Shown: positions 23,054 to 35,310, numbered from the stretch's first letter. The stretch: DNA of 64,000 nt from Cyrtodaria siliqua (GCA_037043455.1 JAWPHD010003067.1:124001-188000), one strand, 5' to 3'. The notes: generated by a model not told the origin, from the letters alone. A program made the numbers and translations.

Positions 23054-23959
23054 GTATGTGTTTTATGTAATATATTCGATCAAGAAAAGTACAGAAAGGA
23101 AATTAAACTAAAGTAATTCTCCAACCATCATTATTAGCACTTGAATGGGTACCTTATATTTTGAATAGGACCAGGACGACATTTGTTATAAAATTTGCAT
23201 TGCTCAGAGAGGCTACGCACTATTGATCAATCGGTCACAATATCACCGTTCCCTTTATAGTTCACAACTTTATCCTCGACCAGTTTGTGGAGATCTTTGC
23301 AATTAAAGCGCAGTCTGTTTTTGTATGCATTCTCCTATTGACCTAACTTGGATGCCAAGTACAAAGTACCACAAATTACTCTGCGGACTTTGGAGAAACC
23401 AACACTTATATTTGACATTTGCAATAATAACAAGTCCGGTACACATGGTACAGATCCTAATATTTTTCAATGAATGAAATTAAATCGAAATACGGTATAA
23501 ATGTTCAACAAACATATATATACAAATGGTTCTAAACATGGAGATAATGTAGCTTCAGCAGCTGCTGTTGTTCGCAAACGCAGTCTGAATAGCCACCTTC
23601 TTGACAATGTCTCTATCTTTTAACAGCTTAAACGCCTATTACTTTATTCATTTGAATCACTTTTCGGGCACAATATGACCTATTTGTGTCGACGTGCCGT
23701 AAAACATCAATCATTGAAGCATCTATATGAACAAACCTTGTAAATTCGGAATTGCTTTTTGAATTTCATTCCAATCAGTCAAATGTGTATAAAACTTGAA
23801 AACTAATGAATGGTTTGTTTTAAAGGCAATTGAGAGATATGTAAAAACCTTCTATGGACTAGGAAACTAAGAGTTATTATCGAAGCTTTGTTGTATTAAT
23901 TACGCAAAACAATTTAGCAAGTAATCGTTTGGAATAAAAGTAGAAACTCTTAATTTTAG

Positions 23960-24102
23960 ATCCTTCTGATTGTAAAGATGTTAAACAATGGGGAATTGGC
24001 AACACACGTGGTCTTTACAATATACGTGTTTCCAAGCCTCTGTTTGAGGTGCATTTGATGCAAGTATATTGCGACATGGAAACGGACGGAGGTGGATGGA
24101 CA
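23960..24102 (+). CDS. fibrinogen-related domain (FReD), N-terminal exon
   Basis: After the acceptor TTAATTTTAG the exon encodes DPSDCKDVKQWGIGN, GLYNIRV and VYCDMETDGGGWT, the hallmark start of the fibrinogen C-terminal-like domain (C-D-V..G......Y.I...VYCDM.TDGGGWT). The donor at 24103 is GTATGT and leaves phase 0, so the missing VIQRR-type exon should start in phase 0. No such exon was recognised downstream on this strand within the window. Entry phase (1) matches the preceding TSP1 exon. FReD proteins of invertebrates are secreted lectins, many acting in non-self recognition; the TSP1-TSP1-FReD order is inferred from exon order. Confidence 0.85.
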
Positions 24103-25879
24103 GTATGTACGCTATTGAATAAAGTAGTATCTATTTTTCGATAGTGACTCTAAATAAGTCTGCTAATAAGATGACTGTCTATGAATTAATGCTTTGCCTC
24201 TAGTCTAACCAGTAAGTTCTTGAACGTTTGCATGTGTTCCTTTGCATTTCTTTACGGGATACACATTATAATTTATTATAATACTCTAGCAGCAGGTTTT
24301 GGAGGTTGTCCACTCAATCTGTGAAATAATTTCACTAAATCTCTAATTGCAACATAAATAATGTTTTCATTTTTTACATATGCATATACTGCAAACAACA
24401 GAAGAAACAATATCGGTAGAGAGCTATCCAAATTGCGAAATGCGTGAGTTTGTAGTGTTTTGTGTTGCTGCAACATTCATTTTATTAGGAACAATATATT
24501 TAGCTGATGTATAACACTATAACGAAAGTATTACAATAATATTTAATCATTAGCTCGACATTGTTTTAACAAAATTAAATATAGATACCTATGTTATCCT
24601 TGTTTCTTAATAATTGCCCACTCACTTCAAACACAATAGAGAAATCTGCATATCAAATGTACAACTGTGTTTTATATTTTTTTAAACAGTTAAATGTAAA
24701 TAATGAAATTTAGAACGATGATGATGCGTTGGCGGTACTTAGGCATTGTCGGCAAATCATATCCCGTCATTAGCGTTCAAATAGCCATTCTAATATATTT
24801 GTCGTACACGTTGTAAATAACACATTAATGTTCGTAATAGTGGCAAGTTTTGCGATTATAATTGTGTAAATATAAATGTAATCACTATATGTGCCTGCAC
24901 AAAACTAGCACAATACCATTGATAAATATCCTCATGGTTTAGTTATACAGTTTGCGAGTAATTGATGTTAACCCATAGTCATTTGTAAGGTATATTGGTG
25001 TCCAACCAGCTTTCGATGCCGAACAGTGTCCGTCATATTGACAAACAAATAACGAGAGGTGTATACCAATTTTATATACGACTACAAGAACAACATCCAC
25101 ATATTTTGTTTATCCCTGTTGTCGGGGTAATGATGCGTCTCCATGTGCATTCACAGATACAATACAATTAAAGGACCACTGTGTTCTTTATACATTTAAT
25201 TCAAAAGTACAGCGGCGGATCAATGATTTAAAAACATAGTAACTACTGTTCTTAAAAAACAATCACATTGTATCAAAAATATAATAGAATAGTCTACTTA
25301 CTGTGTCTTATCGATTCTAATAATAAAACAAACACGGATATTTTACAATTAGAAAATGTGTCAATTCAAAGGTAAGCACCTAGTAAATAATTAATGCAGG
25401 ACATTAAGCGTACTATCCTTGTTTCATAAAATTTGCGGAAATGGAATTTAAAATAAAATAAATGTCTTTGTTTTAATGATAGTATCAAGATCACGAAAAT
25501 TGTTTGGGTAGATGACAAAGAGTCCGCGCTTTTAATCAGTTGTGAATAAACCTCATTCCAGCTACGCCCTTGTGATAGCAAATGAAAACACTATATTTAT
25601 TTTGAATATTACTTTATTAAAAGTTTATAAATGTGCCGGAATCTATTCGCCCACCAGTACTCACTATATACGATCATTTGGTATACAATTTAATTTTAGT
25701 CCATAGCTTCAAAGGTATGGACAAATTACTCTAAACATCACAAACAAACTATTTTTTAAATTTCCATATTAACAAGCCTTCTTTGTGAAGCTGGATTATA
25801 TCTTTAAAGTGTGCCTTGAATGCAGTCGTCTGTTTATGTACGTATGACCTTATTCATAATCCTTACACATACGGGATGA
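24103..25879. other. no further FReD exon recognised
   Basis: Expected downstream exons of the FReD (DGSxxFxRxW, then the calcium-site and C-terminal parts) were looked for and not found in this stretch. No repeat was recognised either. Confidence 0.4.
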
Positions 25880-26560
25880 TTATCAGTCAAATGTGTTTTG
25901 TTCTTTTATAAACCCAACACGGGGCATATAATGGGATATTCCTTCCGTCAGTCCGTAAATACGTATGTCCGTAAACAATTACGCATTCCGCGCGATACCT
26001 TCGAAAGCATAACACGCACCATTACAAATAGTATTTATACGTTTATTGTCCTTGGTGATAGGAGGAACTCTACCGTTTTGGAGTCAGTAGTCACAAGTCA
26101 AGGTCACCATAACCTCATACGGACATACGCCTGAAGCACAATCAATTCGAAAAATCCCCCACTCTCATGAAATTGTATAAGTACAGTGTCTTTGGTAAGT
26201 GGAAAAACCCTATTTCTTTCGAAGTTAGTAGGTTAAAAGTCAAGGTCGCAATTACCTTATAATGAAATACACATTCTGACGATAATACCGAAAAAGTGAT
26301 GTCTACGCTCATAATATGTCGTAGGTAAATTACCATTTTTTGAGGAGAGGAACCCTATTGCTTTAAGAATTAGTAGATCAAAGGTCAAGTTCGTCATGGC
26401 CTCATATTGAAATATACATTCCGCTCGATAAACCGAACATACTACACCCACTGTCAGGTACAGCGAGAGGGGCGAGAGGAGGACGCATATTTCTTATTAA
26501 GTCAGCATGTTTTACAGTCAACGTCGCCATGACCAAATACTGAAACACACATTCGGAGTG
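25880..26560 (+). repeat. degenerate tandem repeat with AAGTCAAGGTC core
   Basis: Four to five units of ~110-120 bp share (A/T)AGTAGGTTAAAAGTCAAGG, CCTCATA(T)TGAAATA and ACATTC(T/C)G. The frames at 25898-26451 are by-products. The same GTCAAGGTCAC core recurs in the 28.1-29.7 kb array. Confidence 0.65.
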
Positions 26561-26639
26561 ATAAAACCCACGCTAACAAAACTTAATTCGAACATTACCT
26601 GATTAGAATAGAATAGTACACATATACGCTGAAAATATA

Positions 26640-26790
26640 CTGAAAAATTACCCCTAATCAAATATTAAACGAATAGATAGTTAACATTAAAACTAGTAAT
26701 TCAGCTGTCTCTTTGACATTATGTTTGTGTATTCGGATTTTCAATCCGGAGGTCTCGATTTCGAATCCCGTGTTGAGCGACCTATTTTTC
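26640..26790 (+). mobile_element. tRNA-like SINE head, arm of a 3.2-kb inverted pair
   Basis: The segment contains CGGATTTTCAATCCGGAGGT and a B box (GATTTCGAATCCCG), which resembles the anticodon and T arms of a tRNA. The ~75 bp before it (ATTAAACGAATAGATAGTTA and following) and the tRNA-like part recur in inverted orientation at 29815-29960. It lacks a full acceptor stem and is not called a tRNA gene. Confidence 0.6.
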
Positions 26791-26816
26791 ATTGATTATG
26801 AAAGTAATGTTTTTTT

Positions 26817-27755
26817 GTTGCTACAACGAACGACGGATTAAACATGATGTCCTGGTGTAGGTTTCTCTCTTTATGTACGGGTTTACGGCCATGTTTCACA
26901 ATCTGTAATGGGTAGTAAACCAACCGTACAACTCCTCCCAGTTAATATAGGTATACGCCCACATGCCTTATATAGAGCTATAGTACATTAGCGGTGAACT
27001 CTATGTGCTATATGAGAGCCAATGATTCACTTATGCCTTAGGTACTGATGCATCTGTCTAGATGATGGTGTAAGGAGTTCCATATTTGATGGCGCTAGGA
27101 CATACGCTTTTTTAAGAGATACAACAACTTACATGTAAACCTTGATCAATTATAAAAAATAACACGAATCTGATTTTGGGTGGCACATGATGCTTATCTA
27201 TCAGAATTGCAAATCAGGAGAGTATATCAAAAGGCAAGTAATACTTAAAGTAGCTATCCCGCCAACAACAGCCAAATTGTAAAACATATGTACACCGTTT
27301 CTAAACCTACTGATGACGACAAATATCATATTATATAACTTCATACTTTCAGATAGACACATTATAAGCGACCTTAACCAGCCAGGACAAATCTCAAAAC
27401 CGGAGAGTCGAATTAAGAATTAAGAGTTACCAACTCATAATTCATTTTAAACAGACATTTTCAATCAAAGATATTTTAAGAACCCAAAATCATACTTTTA
27501 ATCAGCACATATACATTATTATCTTACTTGAAAACCTAGACAGAGTTTTAATAAATGGTTTTGACGTTATTTGGCGGAGTAGTTTCTTAAAAATACTATA
27601 GATCTATAGTAGGCAAGACCTAAAGCAAATGGGAGGGGTTTTACGCTTGGTTTCCTATCAAATTCAAGTTTGTGAAGCATGGCCGTAAACCCGTATATAA
27701 GGAGTAAACCCTTTACCAGGACATCTCTTTTAATCCGCCGTTCGTTGTAGCATCC
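26817..27755. mobile_element. fold-back element with ~190-bp terminal inverted repeats (Rep-C)
   Basis: The left end GTTGCTACAACGAACGACGG is matched at the right end by the minus-strand reading GATGCTACAACGAACGGCGG. Similarity continues through GATGTCCTGGT, ACGGGTTTACGGCCATG and GGTAGTAAACCA-like blocks, and weakly through TATAGAGCTATAG. A third, single-arm copy lies at 30340-30460. No transposase frame is present, so a non-autonomous DNA element is likely. Confidence 0.75.
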
Positions 27756-28139
27756 TTAATATAAAACAAGAAATCCGTGGATTCACATGTCTCGATTAAC
27801 GGTAGTGGGACTTAAAAATTAAAGATAAATGTTGCTTAAATGAAAGTTTGTAAACATTTTAATAACTAAAAACAATGGAGTTTACAGTTTGCTGACATAA
27901 AGTATAAGTGCATGTATTTAAAAACAAAATGCCATTCTTTAAAACAAAAATCAAATCACCAACCACAAAACGTAGGTCAAAGTCATAGATGATATCCATG
28001 CATCCAAAAAGATGCCCTACCTAAGACACAACTATGTCAAAATAGAATATTTTGTGTTCCAAAGATTAAGCTATAAACTATGTTTAAAGCATCTAGTGCA
28101 TACTTATAGTTAATGAGAAAGTGATGTAAATGTAACAAT

Positions 28140-29730
28140 TAAAGATAACAGCCCTTCGCTTGGAGGGTGAAGGTCAAATCCACGGTTGCCTTTTGACAAG
28201 TTGTGATGTACTACCCAAGACACAACAGTTACTATAAGCGAAGTGTGAAAGGTCTAATGCATAAAGTTTTTGAGAATGCGACCTAAGCGCATATGTTGAA
28301 GGTAAAACTTCTGCCCACTTGCTTAGAGGGTCAAGGTCACATCCAAATTTGCTTGGTCACGTTGAAATGTACCACTCAAGATACAATTATTAGCAAAGTT
28401 TGAAAGATCTAGTGCATACAGTTTGTGAAAAATTGACCTAAACGCAAAAGTTGAAGGTAAACATTATATTATTAAGTTATCTGCCCTTTGGCTTAGAGGG
28501 TTTAGGTCACATTCATATTTGTTTTATCACGTTGCGAGGTACCACCCAATATACGACTATAAGCAAAGTTTGAAAGGTCTAGTGCATACAGTTTGTGAAA
28601 AGAATACCTAAACGCAAAAGTTGAAGGTAAAACATATTATTTATTCTCTTGTTGCTCTGGCTTCTGCCAAGTCATTGAGTACTTTTATTTTGGCTTTCTA
28701 GGCTATTGTTTTTTGTATTATATTTACACGAGGATACTTGTTTTCTACTTATATTGCCTATTGATGCTGCCTTGTTGGTTAGAGATTAGATCATGGCGGG
28801 GATTTCTTTATTTACACTGTCCTGTTTTAATGGTATGACAGTAGGGTACGTTTAAGGATTGGTGCACCCTAGAACCGGTTTACACCCCCTTTGGCCTACT
28901 TTGCCAATGACCGTTCCAAGGCGGTAGCCCTATTGTCAACCCTTTTGTGTTTGTGATGTCGTTTGCATTTAATATTACTTTTGCCTTCTTGTTTGTCTGT
29001 TTGCGTGTTTGTTTCTGTGTTTTGTGGTTGACTGTCCTCCTTGAATGTTACTTTTCCTGTCCCATCTTTTTTTATTTCTTTAAGTTATCTGTCCTTTGCT
29101 TGAAGGGTCAAGGTCATTTCCACATTTGCTTGATCACTTTGCAATGTACCACCCAAAATACAATTATAAGCAAAGTATGAAATGCCTAGTGCATACAGTT
29201 TATAAAAGACTTGACCTAAACGAAAAATCTGAAGGTAAAAAATGTTATTTTGTCTGCCCTTTTCCTGGAGGGTCATGGTCACTTCCACATTTTTTGTCAC
29301 GTTTCAATGTACCACCGAAGATACAACTATAAGCAAAGTTTGAAAGGTCCAGTGCATACAGTTTGTGAAAAAGTGACCTAAAGGCAAAAGTTGAAGGTAA
29401 AAATTATTAAGTTCTCTGCCATTTGCTTGGAGAGTCAATGTCACTTCCACATTTGCTTTGTCACGTTACGATGTACCACCAAGATACAACTATAAGCAAA
29501 GTTTGTAAGGTCTAGTGCATACAATTTGTGAAAAAGTGACCTAAAGGCAAAAGTTGAAGGTAAAAATTATTAAGTTCTCTGCCCTTTGCTTGGAGAGTCA
29601 ATGTCACTTCCACATTTGCTTTGTCACGTTGCGATGTACCACCTAAGATACAACTATACGCATAGTTTGAAAGGTCTAGTGCATACAGTTTGTGAGAAAA
29701 TGACTTAAACGCAAAACTTGAATGTTGACA
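28140..29730 (+). repeat. degenerate tandem array, ~170-bp unit, interrupted by Rep-A
   Basis: Units share GCTTGGAGGGTCAAGGTCAC, GATGTACCACCCAAGATACA, AGCAAAGTTTGAAAGGTCTA and GTGCATACAGTTTGTGAAAA. About six units are visible. A Rep-A copy is inserted at about 28637-29085. Frames such as 29085-29760 are by-products. Confidence 0.8.
28637..29085 (+). repeat. Rep-A copy inserted in the 170-bp array
   Basis: It starts within Rep-A at CTCTTGTTGCTCTGGCTTCT and ends at TTTTATTTCTTT, after which the array continues with AAGTTATCTGTCC. Neighbouring array units supply the empty-site sequence. This fixes the 3' end of Rep-A at ATTTCTTT and shows 5' truncation. The 77-codon frame at 28947-29180 is a by-product. 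Confidence 0.8.
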
Positions 29731-29814
29731 CCTTTGCCGCCGCCACCGGAAAAGCAACACCTATGTCTCTTTTTGCCTTCTAAAAGGCGAGACAAAAATC
29801 ATCACTGTCCTAAT

Positions 29815-29960
29815 CTTCGCTCAATACGGGATTCGACCTCGAGAACTCCGGATTGACAATCCGTATAAATAACCATTAGGCCAAATAGACAACTGAAATA
29901 CTACTTTTCATTTTAACTATATATATTCGTTTAATAATGGTTTTGGGGTGAATTTCTCCA
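29815..29960 (-). mobile_element. tRNA-like SINE head, inverted mate of 26640-26790
   Basis: On the minus strand it reads ACGGATTGTCAATCCGGAGT then GAGGTCGAATCCCG, with the same flank (ATTAAACGAATATATA) as the plus-strand copy. The anticodon-loop position would read TTGTCAA. It faces the other copy across ~3 kb. Confidence 0.6.
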
Positions 29961-30182
29961 TGTTAGTTCAACAAAACCCACAGAGTATATTTTGCAACGT
30001 ACGTGTATACTATTCTAACGTTGGAATTTGTAATCTATACATATATATATATGTCTTTGATGTACGAATGTACTTAGAAACGCATTTAATCACTCACACA
30101 AAGTGAAAAAACAATACCTTCTACAATGCTTACATTATATCAATAAAAATAAAGCTATTGATTAACTGATTGATCGACTGAT

Positions 30183-30252
30183 TGATTTAGCGCAATCGCA
30201 AAGCGTAGTGATTGTCTGTCCGAAAGTCATGGGTTCGAAACTTGCATAGGCT
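30183..30252 (+). other. tRNA-like fragment
   Basis: TTAGCGCAATCGCAAAGCG followed by CATGGGTTCGAAACTTGC resembles the A and B boxes of a tRNA-derived SINE head. No closed cloverleaf could be drawn. Confidence 0.35.
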
Positions 30253-30339
30253 ATACTTTGTTTCAGTGAATGAGCGTGTAGTTTTGATGTGACAGTTACT
30301 TTGTCGATCGCAGGTAAATAAATGAAATAGGTTCGCTAT

Positions 30340-30460
30340 AAAACTGTTTTATATACGGGTTTCCAGCCATGTTTCACGAGCTTGAAATTGGTAGTAAACC
30401 AAACGTTAAACCGGTACACGCCCACTAGCCTTATATAGAGCATTAGTATGTTTAGTAATG
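30340..30460 (+). repeat. Rep-C single-arm copy
   Basis: ATATACGGGTTTCCAGCCAT, GGTAGTAAACCAAACGT and GCCTTATATAGAG match the left arm of the fold-back element at 26817. No partner arm was seen nearby. Confidence 0.6.
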
Positions 30461-30530
30461 TCACAAAAGCATCAAGAAGGAAACTATCTGTGAAAATATG
30501 CATGAATTGATGTGGATGCGAATTATATAA

Positions 30531-30666
30531 ATATTGCATCGATGTGAGGGTGACAGTGGATTTTGTCAACTTCAGGAAAATATTGTCAACCGAGGCGAAG
30601 CCGAGTATGACGTTATTTTTCCGAAGGTTGGCCACATCCACTGTCACACTCGACGGGATGCATATA
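30531..30666. mobile_element. fold-back MITE, ~136 bp
   Basis: Left arm ATTGCATCGATGTGAGGGTG followed by ACAGTGGA pairs with the right arm, read on the minus strand as ATATGCATCCCGTCGAGTGT then GACAGTGGA. A small GAGGCGAAGCCG palindrome sits in the middle. No coding sequence. Confidence 0.65.
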
Positions 30667-31734
30667 TTATTTTATTATACCGAAACATAAGCTGAGGCTT
30701 CGGATTTTACCATTAGCAATACATTGATTCAGAGATTATGCGATTGGGAGGGCAACATTAAAAATATGCTGCTCTCCAGTGACGTCACTCCAGGGTGTGA
30801 CATTACAACAGCGTACGACAGCGCGAAATGTTAAATAGCAGTTTATGGGGATTTAAATAGGGTGATTGGCATGAGGTATAATAACATCTAATTATCGACT
30901 AAATGAGACAACTGACTCTAAGGGAAACAACGCAGTTCCAATATACTGCACAAAGATGATCAAGGGAGATCACTTCGAAAATCGGCCATAGCTGTTCTAT
31001 ATGTACAAGAAACGTTCTGTGTGTAAATCATTTAGGTCACATAGCCTTGCTTTGTTTTATAATTAATTGATATATTATACACTTATATGAAAAAATCCCT
31101 TTGAATACACTGAGTTGAGAAAAAGGTATTGGGAGACGCAAAGTTGCGCTTTGTGTAATCAACATTGATGTTAATGTCTATGCTTTCTCTGATGTTATGA
31201 AAACTGATCAGGGCAACACTGGACTTGTTGCAATTACTGAGATATAGCCCCATGTGGTCAAAATGCAAGATGGACACGACATATAAATATAAGAATGCTT
31301 GTAATCGATGCTCTTCTATGTTATTTAGAAACAAATCCGGTTAAACAGGCTCGCCTCAAGAATTCCTTTCTAATGAATAGTATACCAACTTTGAGTATAC
31401 ACGTGTTTTTTTTATTACTTTTAATGTGTATATTCAATCATTAAACGAATTTCGTTTTGTTAATGTAAACAAAGCACTAAATTTACGAAGCATTTCGTTA
31501 AATGTGGATTGAACAAAATTAGTGTAGTTCACATTTTAGAAATTGTATTCTGAAAAAGTGATACAAAATGTCGGTGTAATTTATGCATTCGATTTAAATC
31601 GATTTAAATAGTTTCGAAAGTGTTGACTGTAGATTACATTTACACATGTTTCAGAAAATGTGTCTGACATATGTATCTTTTAAAAGTTGTCTGTTCTGTT
31701 CTATTCTACATTAGTGAGTCTGGAGGCAAGCCCC
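30667..31734. other. no gene seen
   Basis: No domain, exon or clear repeat was recognised in this stretch. Confidence 0.4.
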
Positions 31735-32882
31735 TTTAATCGACAGTCAATCCGTGTACAGGCGTATATTATTCGGGCAGGTGTAGGTCTGATATTCGAT
31801 TACATTTCATACTCCGTTTTAACAGAGTCGACAGTCAATCCGTGTACAGGCGTGTATTATTCGGGCAGGTGTAGGTCTGATATTCGAGTACATTTCATAC
31901 TCCGTTTTAACAGAATCGACAGTCAATCCGTTTTACAGGCGTGTATTATTCGGGCAGGTGTATGTCTGATATTCGAGTACATTTCATACTCCGTTTTAAC
32001 AAAATCGACAGTCAATCCGTTTTACAGGCGTGTATTATTCTAGCAGCTGTAGGTCTGATATTCGAGTACATTTCATACTCCGTTTTAACAGAATCCACAG
32101 TCAATCCGTTTTACAGGCGTGTATTATTCGGGCAGCTGTATATCTGATATTCGAGTATATTTGATACTCCGTTTTAACAGAATCTACAGTCAATCCGTTT
32201 TACAGGCGTGTATTATTCGGGCAGTGGTAGTTCTGATATTCGAGTACATTGCATACTCCGTTTTAGCAGAATCGACAGTCAGTCCGTTTAACAGGCGTAT
32301 ATTATTCGGGCAGATGTAGGTCAGATATTCGAGTACATTTCATACTCCGTTTTAACAAAATCGATTATCAATCCGCTTTACAGGCGTGTATTATTCGGAC
32401 AGGTGTAGGTCTGATATTCGAGTACATTTCATATTCCGTTTTAACAGAATCGACAGTCAATCTGTTTTACAGGCGTATATTATTCGGGCAGGTGTAGGTC
32501 TGATATTCGTGTACATTTCATACTCCGTTTAAAAATATCTACAATCAATCCGTTTTACAGGCATGCATTATTCGGGCAGGTGTAGTTCTGATATTCAAGG
32601 ATTTTTCATACTCCGTATTAACAGAATCGACAGTCAATCCGTGTACAGGCGTGGATTATTCGGGCAGGTGAAGGTCTGATATTCGAGAACATTTCAAACT
32701 CCGTTTTAACCAAATCGACAATCAATCCGTTTTACAGGCGTGCATTATTCGGGCAGGTGTAGTTCTAATATTCAAGTATTTTTCATACTCCGTTTTAACA
32801 GAATCGACAGTTAATCCGTTTTACAGGCATGTATTATTCGGACTGCTGTAGGTCTGATATTCGAGTACATTTCATACTCCGA
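31735..32882 (+). repeat. tandem repeat array, ~89-bp unit, ~13 copies
   Basis: Units read CGACAGTCAATCCGTTTTAC, AGGCGTGTATTATTCGGGCA, GGTGTAGGTCTGATATTCGA and GTACATTTCATACTCCGTTT. The open frames at 31687-32043, 31941-32147 and 32119-32319 are translations of the array and not genes. Confidence 0.92.
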
Positions 32883-34123
32883 ATAAAAGAACTGAGGATG
32901 CAATTCTTCATGAATTGTGGAACAGATTTTTAAATGTGGTAAAGTTCCTGAAAAGGAACATATATCTGAATAGCATGATTGATAAGGAAAAGCAGTGACA
33001 AGGGGTAAAACTCCTCCGGAATGATAGTTATTGGACATGTCAACGGCATTAAATAATTGATAAAGACGAACTAAATAAAGTTGTATGACCGTATGTCTAT
33101 ATTTTAAGTTATGAGCCAGGTTACTTTGCAGGTTAACGTTCTTTTAAGAAAAAAGGATATAACTCTGCGTAAATCATTTCCAAAGTCCTGGAACATATTT
33201 GACGACATTGGGTAAGATAGAGATGTATGTGAATTTTCATGAACACATGTCCTATTTTTTATATTATGGCTAAGGTTGTATTGATGGTTAAAATGTAACG
33301 AACGACGGACGACGACGACAGACGATAGCTGGCGGACAAAGTAATCCCAATGTGTCTGCCACTCAACGCTCTCAACGTCATTGAATACTGGATAAAACAA
33401 TAACTAAATAATATTGTATGACCATAGGTCAATATTTTGCCAAGTTATGAACCAGGGTATGTCGCTGATTAAAGTTTCATGAAAAAGGGAATAAAACTGC
33501 CGAAATCAAAGCAAAGGTTATTGGACATGTTTGACAACATTCCTTGGGGTAAGATGAAAATGTGTGTGAATTGTCATGACCATACTAGTCATATACTGTT
33601 CAGGTTTTGGTAAGTTATGAGCTGGGTTAGTTTGTAGGATAAAGTTTTATGAAAAAGGGCATAAGTCTGCCGAAATGAGTCAGAGTTATTGGTTAGGGAT
33701 AATGAAATCACATAGGGTAAAATGAAGATGTGTGTGGAGTGTCATGAACATAGGTCATATGTTTCAAGCTATGACCAAGGTTAGATGTCTGGTTGAAGTG
33801 TGACGGATGTCGGACGACAGACAACGACAGACGACAGACGATGACAAAGGTCTCACATCTCAATTAATTTTCCCATAGGGTTACTGTACAGATTTTTTCC
33901 GACGGCTGAGCTTCAAAGATGGACAGAAGACATTGGTTTTAGTTTGATATCTTCAGTATAGCCAAGACCAGTAACTTAAAACAATACAATACATAAGTTA
34001 GCCAGTTGTTTTTTCTTTCTCGCTCATGTTTATGTGGCGCCTTTGGAAAATACAAAATGCATACTCTATCTAGCTATATGTATGGTGTATATGTGGTGCT
34101 TCGGTCATACACTTCTGAAATTT

Positions 34124-34345
34124 GAATTGAATTGAATTGGAGTTAAATAGTCGCACCAACAGCTCAAGTCATCCAGCTTCCATTGTTGGAGAAAGACCCC
34201 AGGTGACCCTCTGGGCAATTTTTGTGCACGGTCGAGCACCTGGGTAGAACTATCGACGTTCCGCAAGCCAGCTGGATAGCTTCCTCACATAAAGATTCCT
34301 AGGCCCCTGAGCCACAGCGGTGAGGGGCAAGTGATTTTAAGTAGG
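34124..34345 (-). mobile_element. SINE-3, (CAATT)n tail
   Basis: On the minus strand the element runs from about 34345, through CACTTGCCCCTCACCGCTGT, GCGGAACGTCGATAGTTCTA and CCCAGGTGCTCGACCG, to a tail of CAATTCAATTCAATTC. The tail type is the same as in SINE-1, which suggests mobilisation by the same LINE. The 5' tRNA-like head is only partly recognisable. Confidence 0.6.
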
Positions 34346-35169
34346 AGTCTGAAATTTGAATGAAAACCTCATTTGAACATGGGGTTTTCTGTAGCACATG
34401 TCCTTTGCGCTGCAGATGTATGCTAAGGCAGATAAAACCTTATTTTTCATATTAAAAATTGTCTAAAATTGAGAAAAACGGAATTATTTTCTGTTTTCCT
34501 TTTGTCACTAGGTTCATGAATTTTCAGGGGAGATAATATAGGTGTGAGACTCAAAGTGATTCCGAAATGTCTGCCATTCTACGCAGGCGATACGTGAACT
34601 TCATGGAATAATTGATAAAGAAGAACCAAATAACGATGTATGACCATTGCTCAATAGTTTACCAAGTTTTAAACTAGGTTTCGATGCAGATTTTAAAGAT
34701 TTATGATAATAGCATAACATTGCTGAAATAAAAGTCAAAGTTATTGGTCTTGGGTAATGAAATCCATTGGGCTAAGATGAAGATGTGTGTGAAGTGATAT
34801 AAACATAGGTCATATGTTTCACGTTATTGCCAAGGTTAGATTGCTGGTTAAATTGTGACGGACGACGGACGACATACTACGGACAACGTGATCCTAAAAA
34901 TGTCTGACATGCTACGCAGTAGACAGGTCAACAGCATTTAATAATTCATAAAAGAAAACTGAAAGACGTTGTATGACCATAGGTCACTATTTTGCCATGT
35001 TATGAACCAGTGAACCAGTGTACGCTGCAGATTAAAGTTTTATGAAAAGGGGCATAACCTTGCGGAACTGAAAGTCAGATATTTTGATCATTGGGCCGTA
35101 CAATAACACTGCCAAAGTGAAAGTCATTATTGGACATGTGAAACGAAATTCCATTGGGTAAGATGTCTC

Positions 35170-35173
<4 letters not shown>

Positions 35174-35210
<37 letters not shown>
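35174..35210 (+). repeat. (GT)n microsatellite
   Basis: An uninterrupted GT run of ~37 bp inside the degenerate repeat block. Confidence 0.95.
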
Positions 35211-35211
<1 letters not shown>

Positions 35212-35310
35212 GAACATATGGCCAATGTCATGTTGCATGTTACAGTGTGACGGACGACGGATAAAGTGATCCCTAAGTGTCTGTCATGCTACGCAGGCAA
35301 CACATAAATG

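Larger units (their letters stand above)
33040..35310 (+). repeat. degenerate long-unit repeat with ACGGACGACGGACGAC blocks
   Basis: At least four blocks share TATGACCATAGGTCA, CCAAGTTATGAACCAGG, AAAGTTTTATGAAAAAGGGC, TTATTGGACATGT, GATGAAGATGTGTGTGAA and a GGACGACGGACGAC run. Unit length is roughly 330-400 bp, with deletions. Related repeats are common in bivalve genomes as far as I recall. It is interrupted by a SINE at 34124-34345. Confidence 0.65.

Noticed and set aside
26720..26790. Possible tRNA gene with TTC or GTC anticodon
   Set aside because: No complete acceptor and D arms can be drawn; the same unit recurs inverted at 29.8 kb, so it is a repeat.
31687..32319. Open frames of 118, 68 and 66 codons on the plus strand
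   Set aside because: They are translations of the ~89-bp tandem repeat; the peptide repeats with the array and has no start context or domain.
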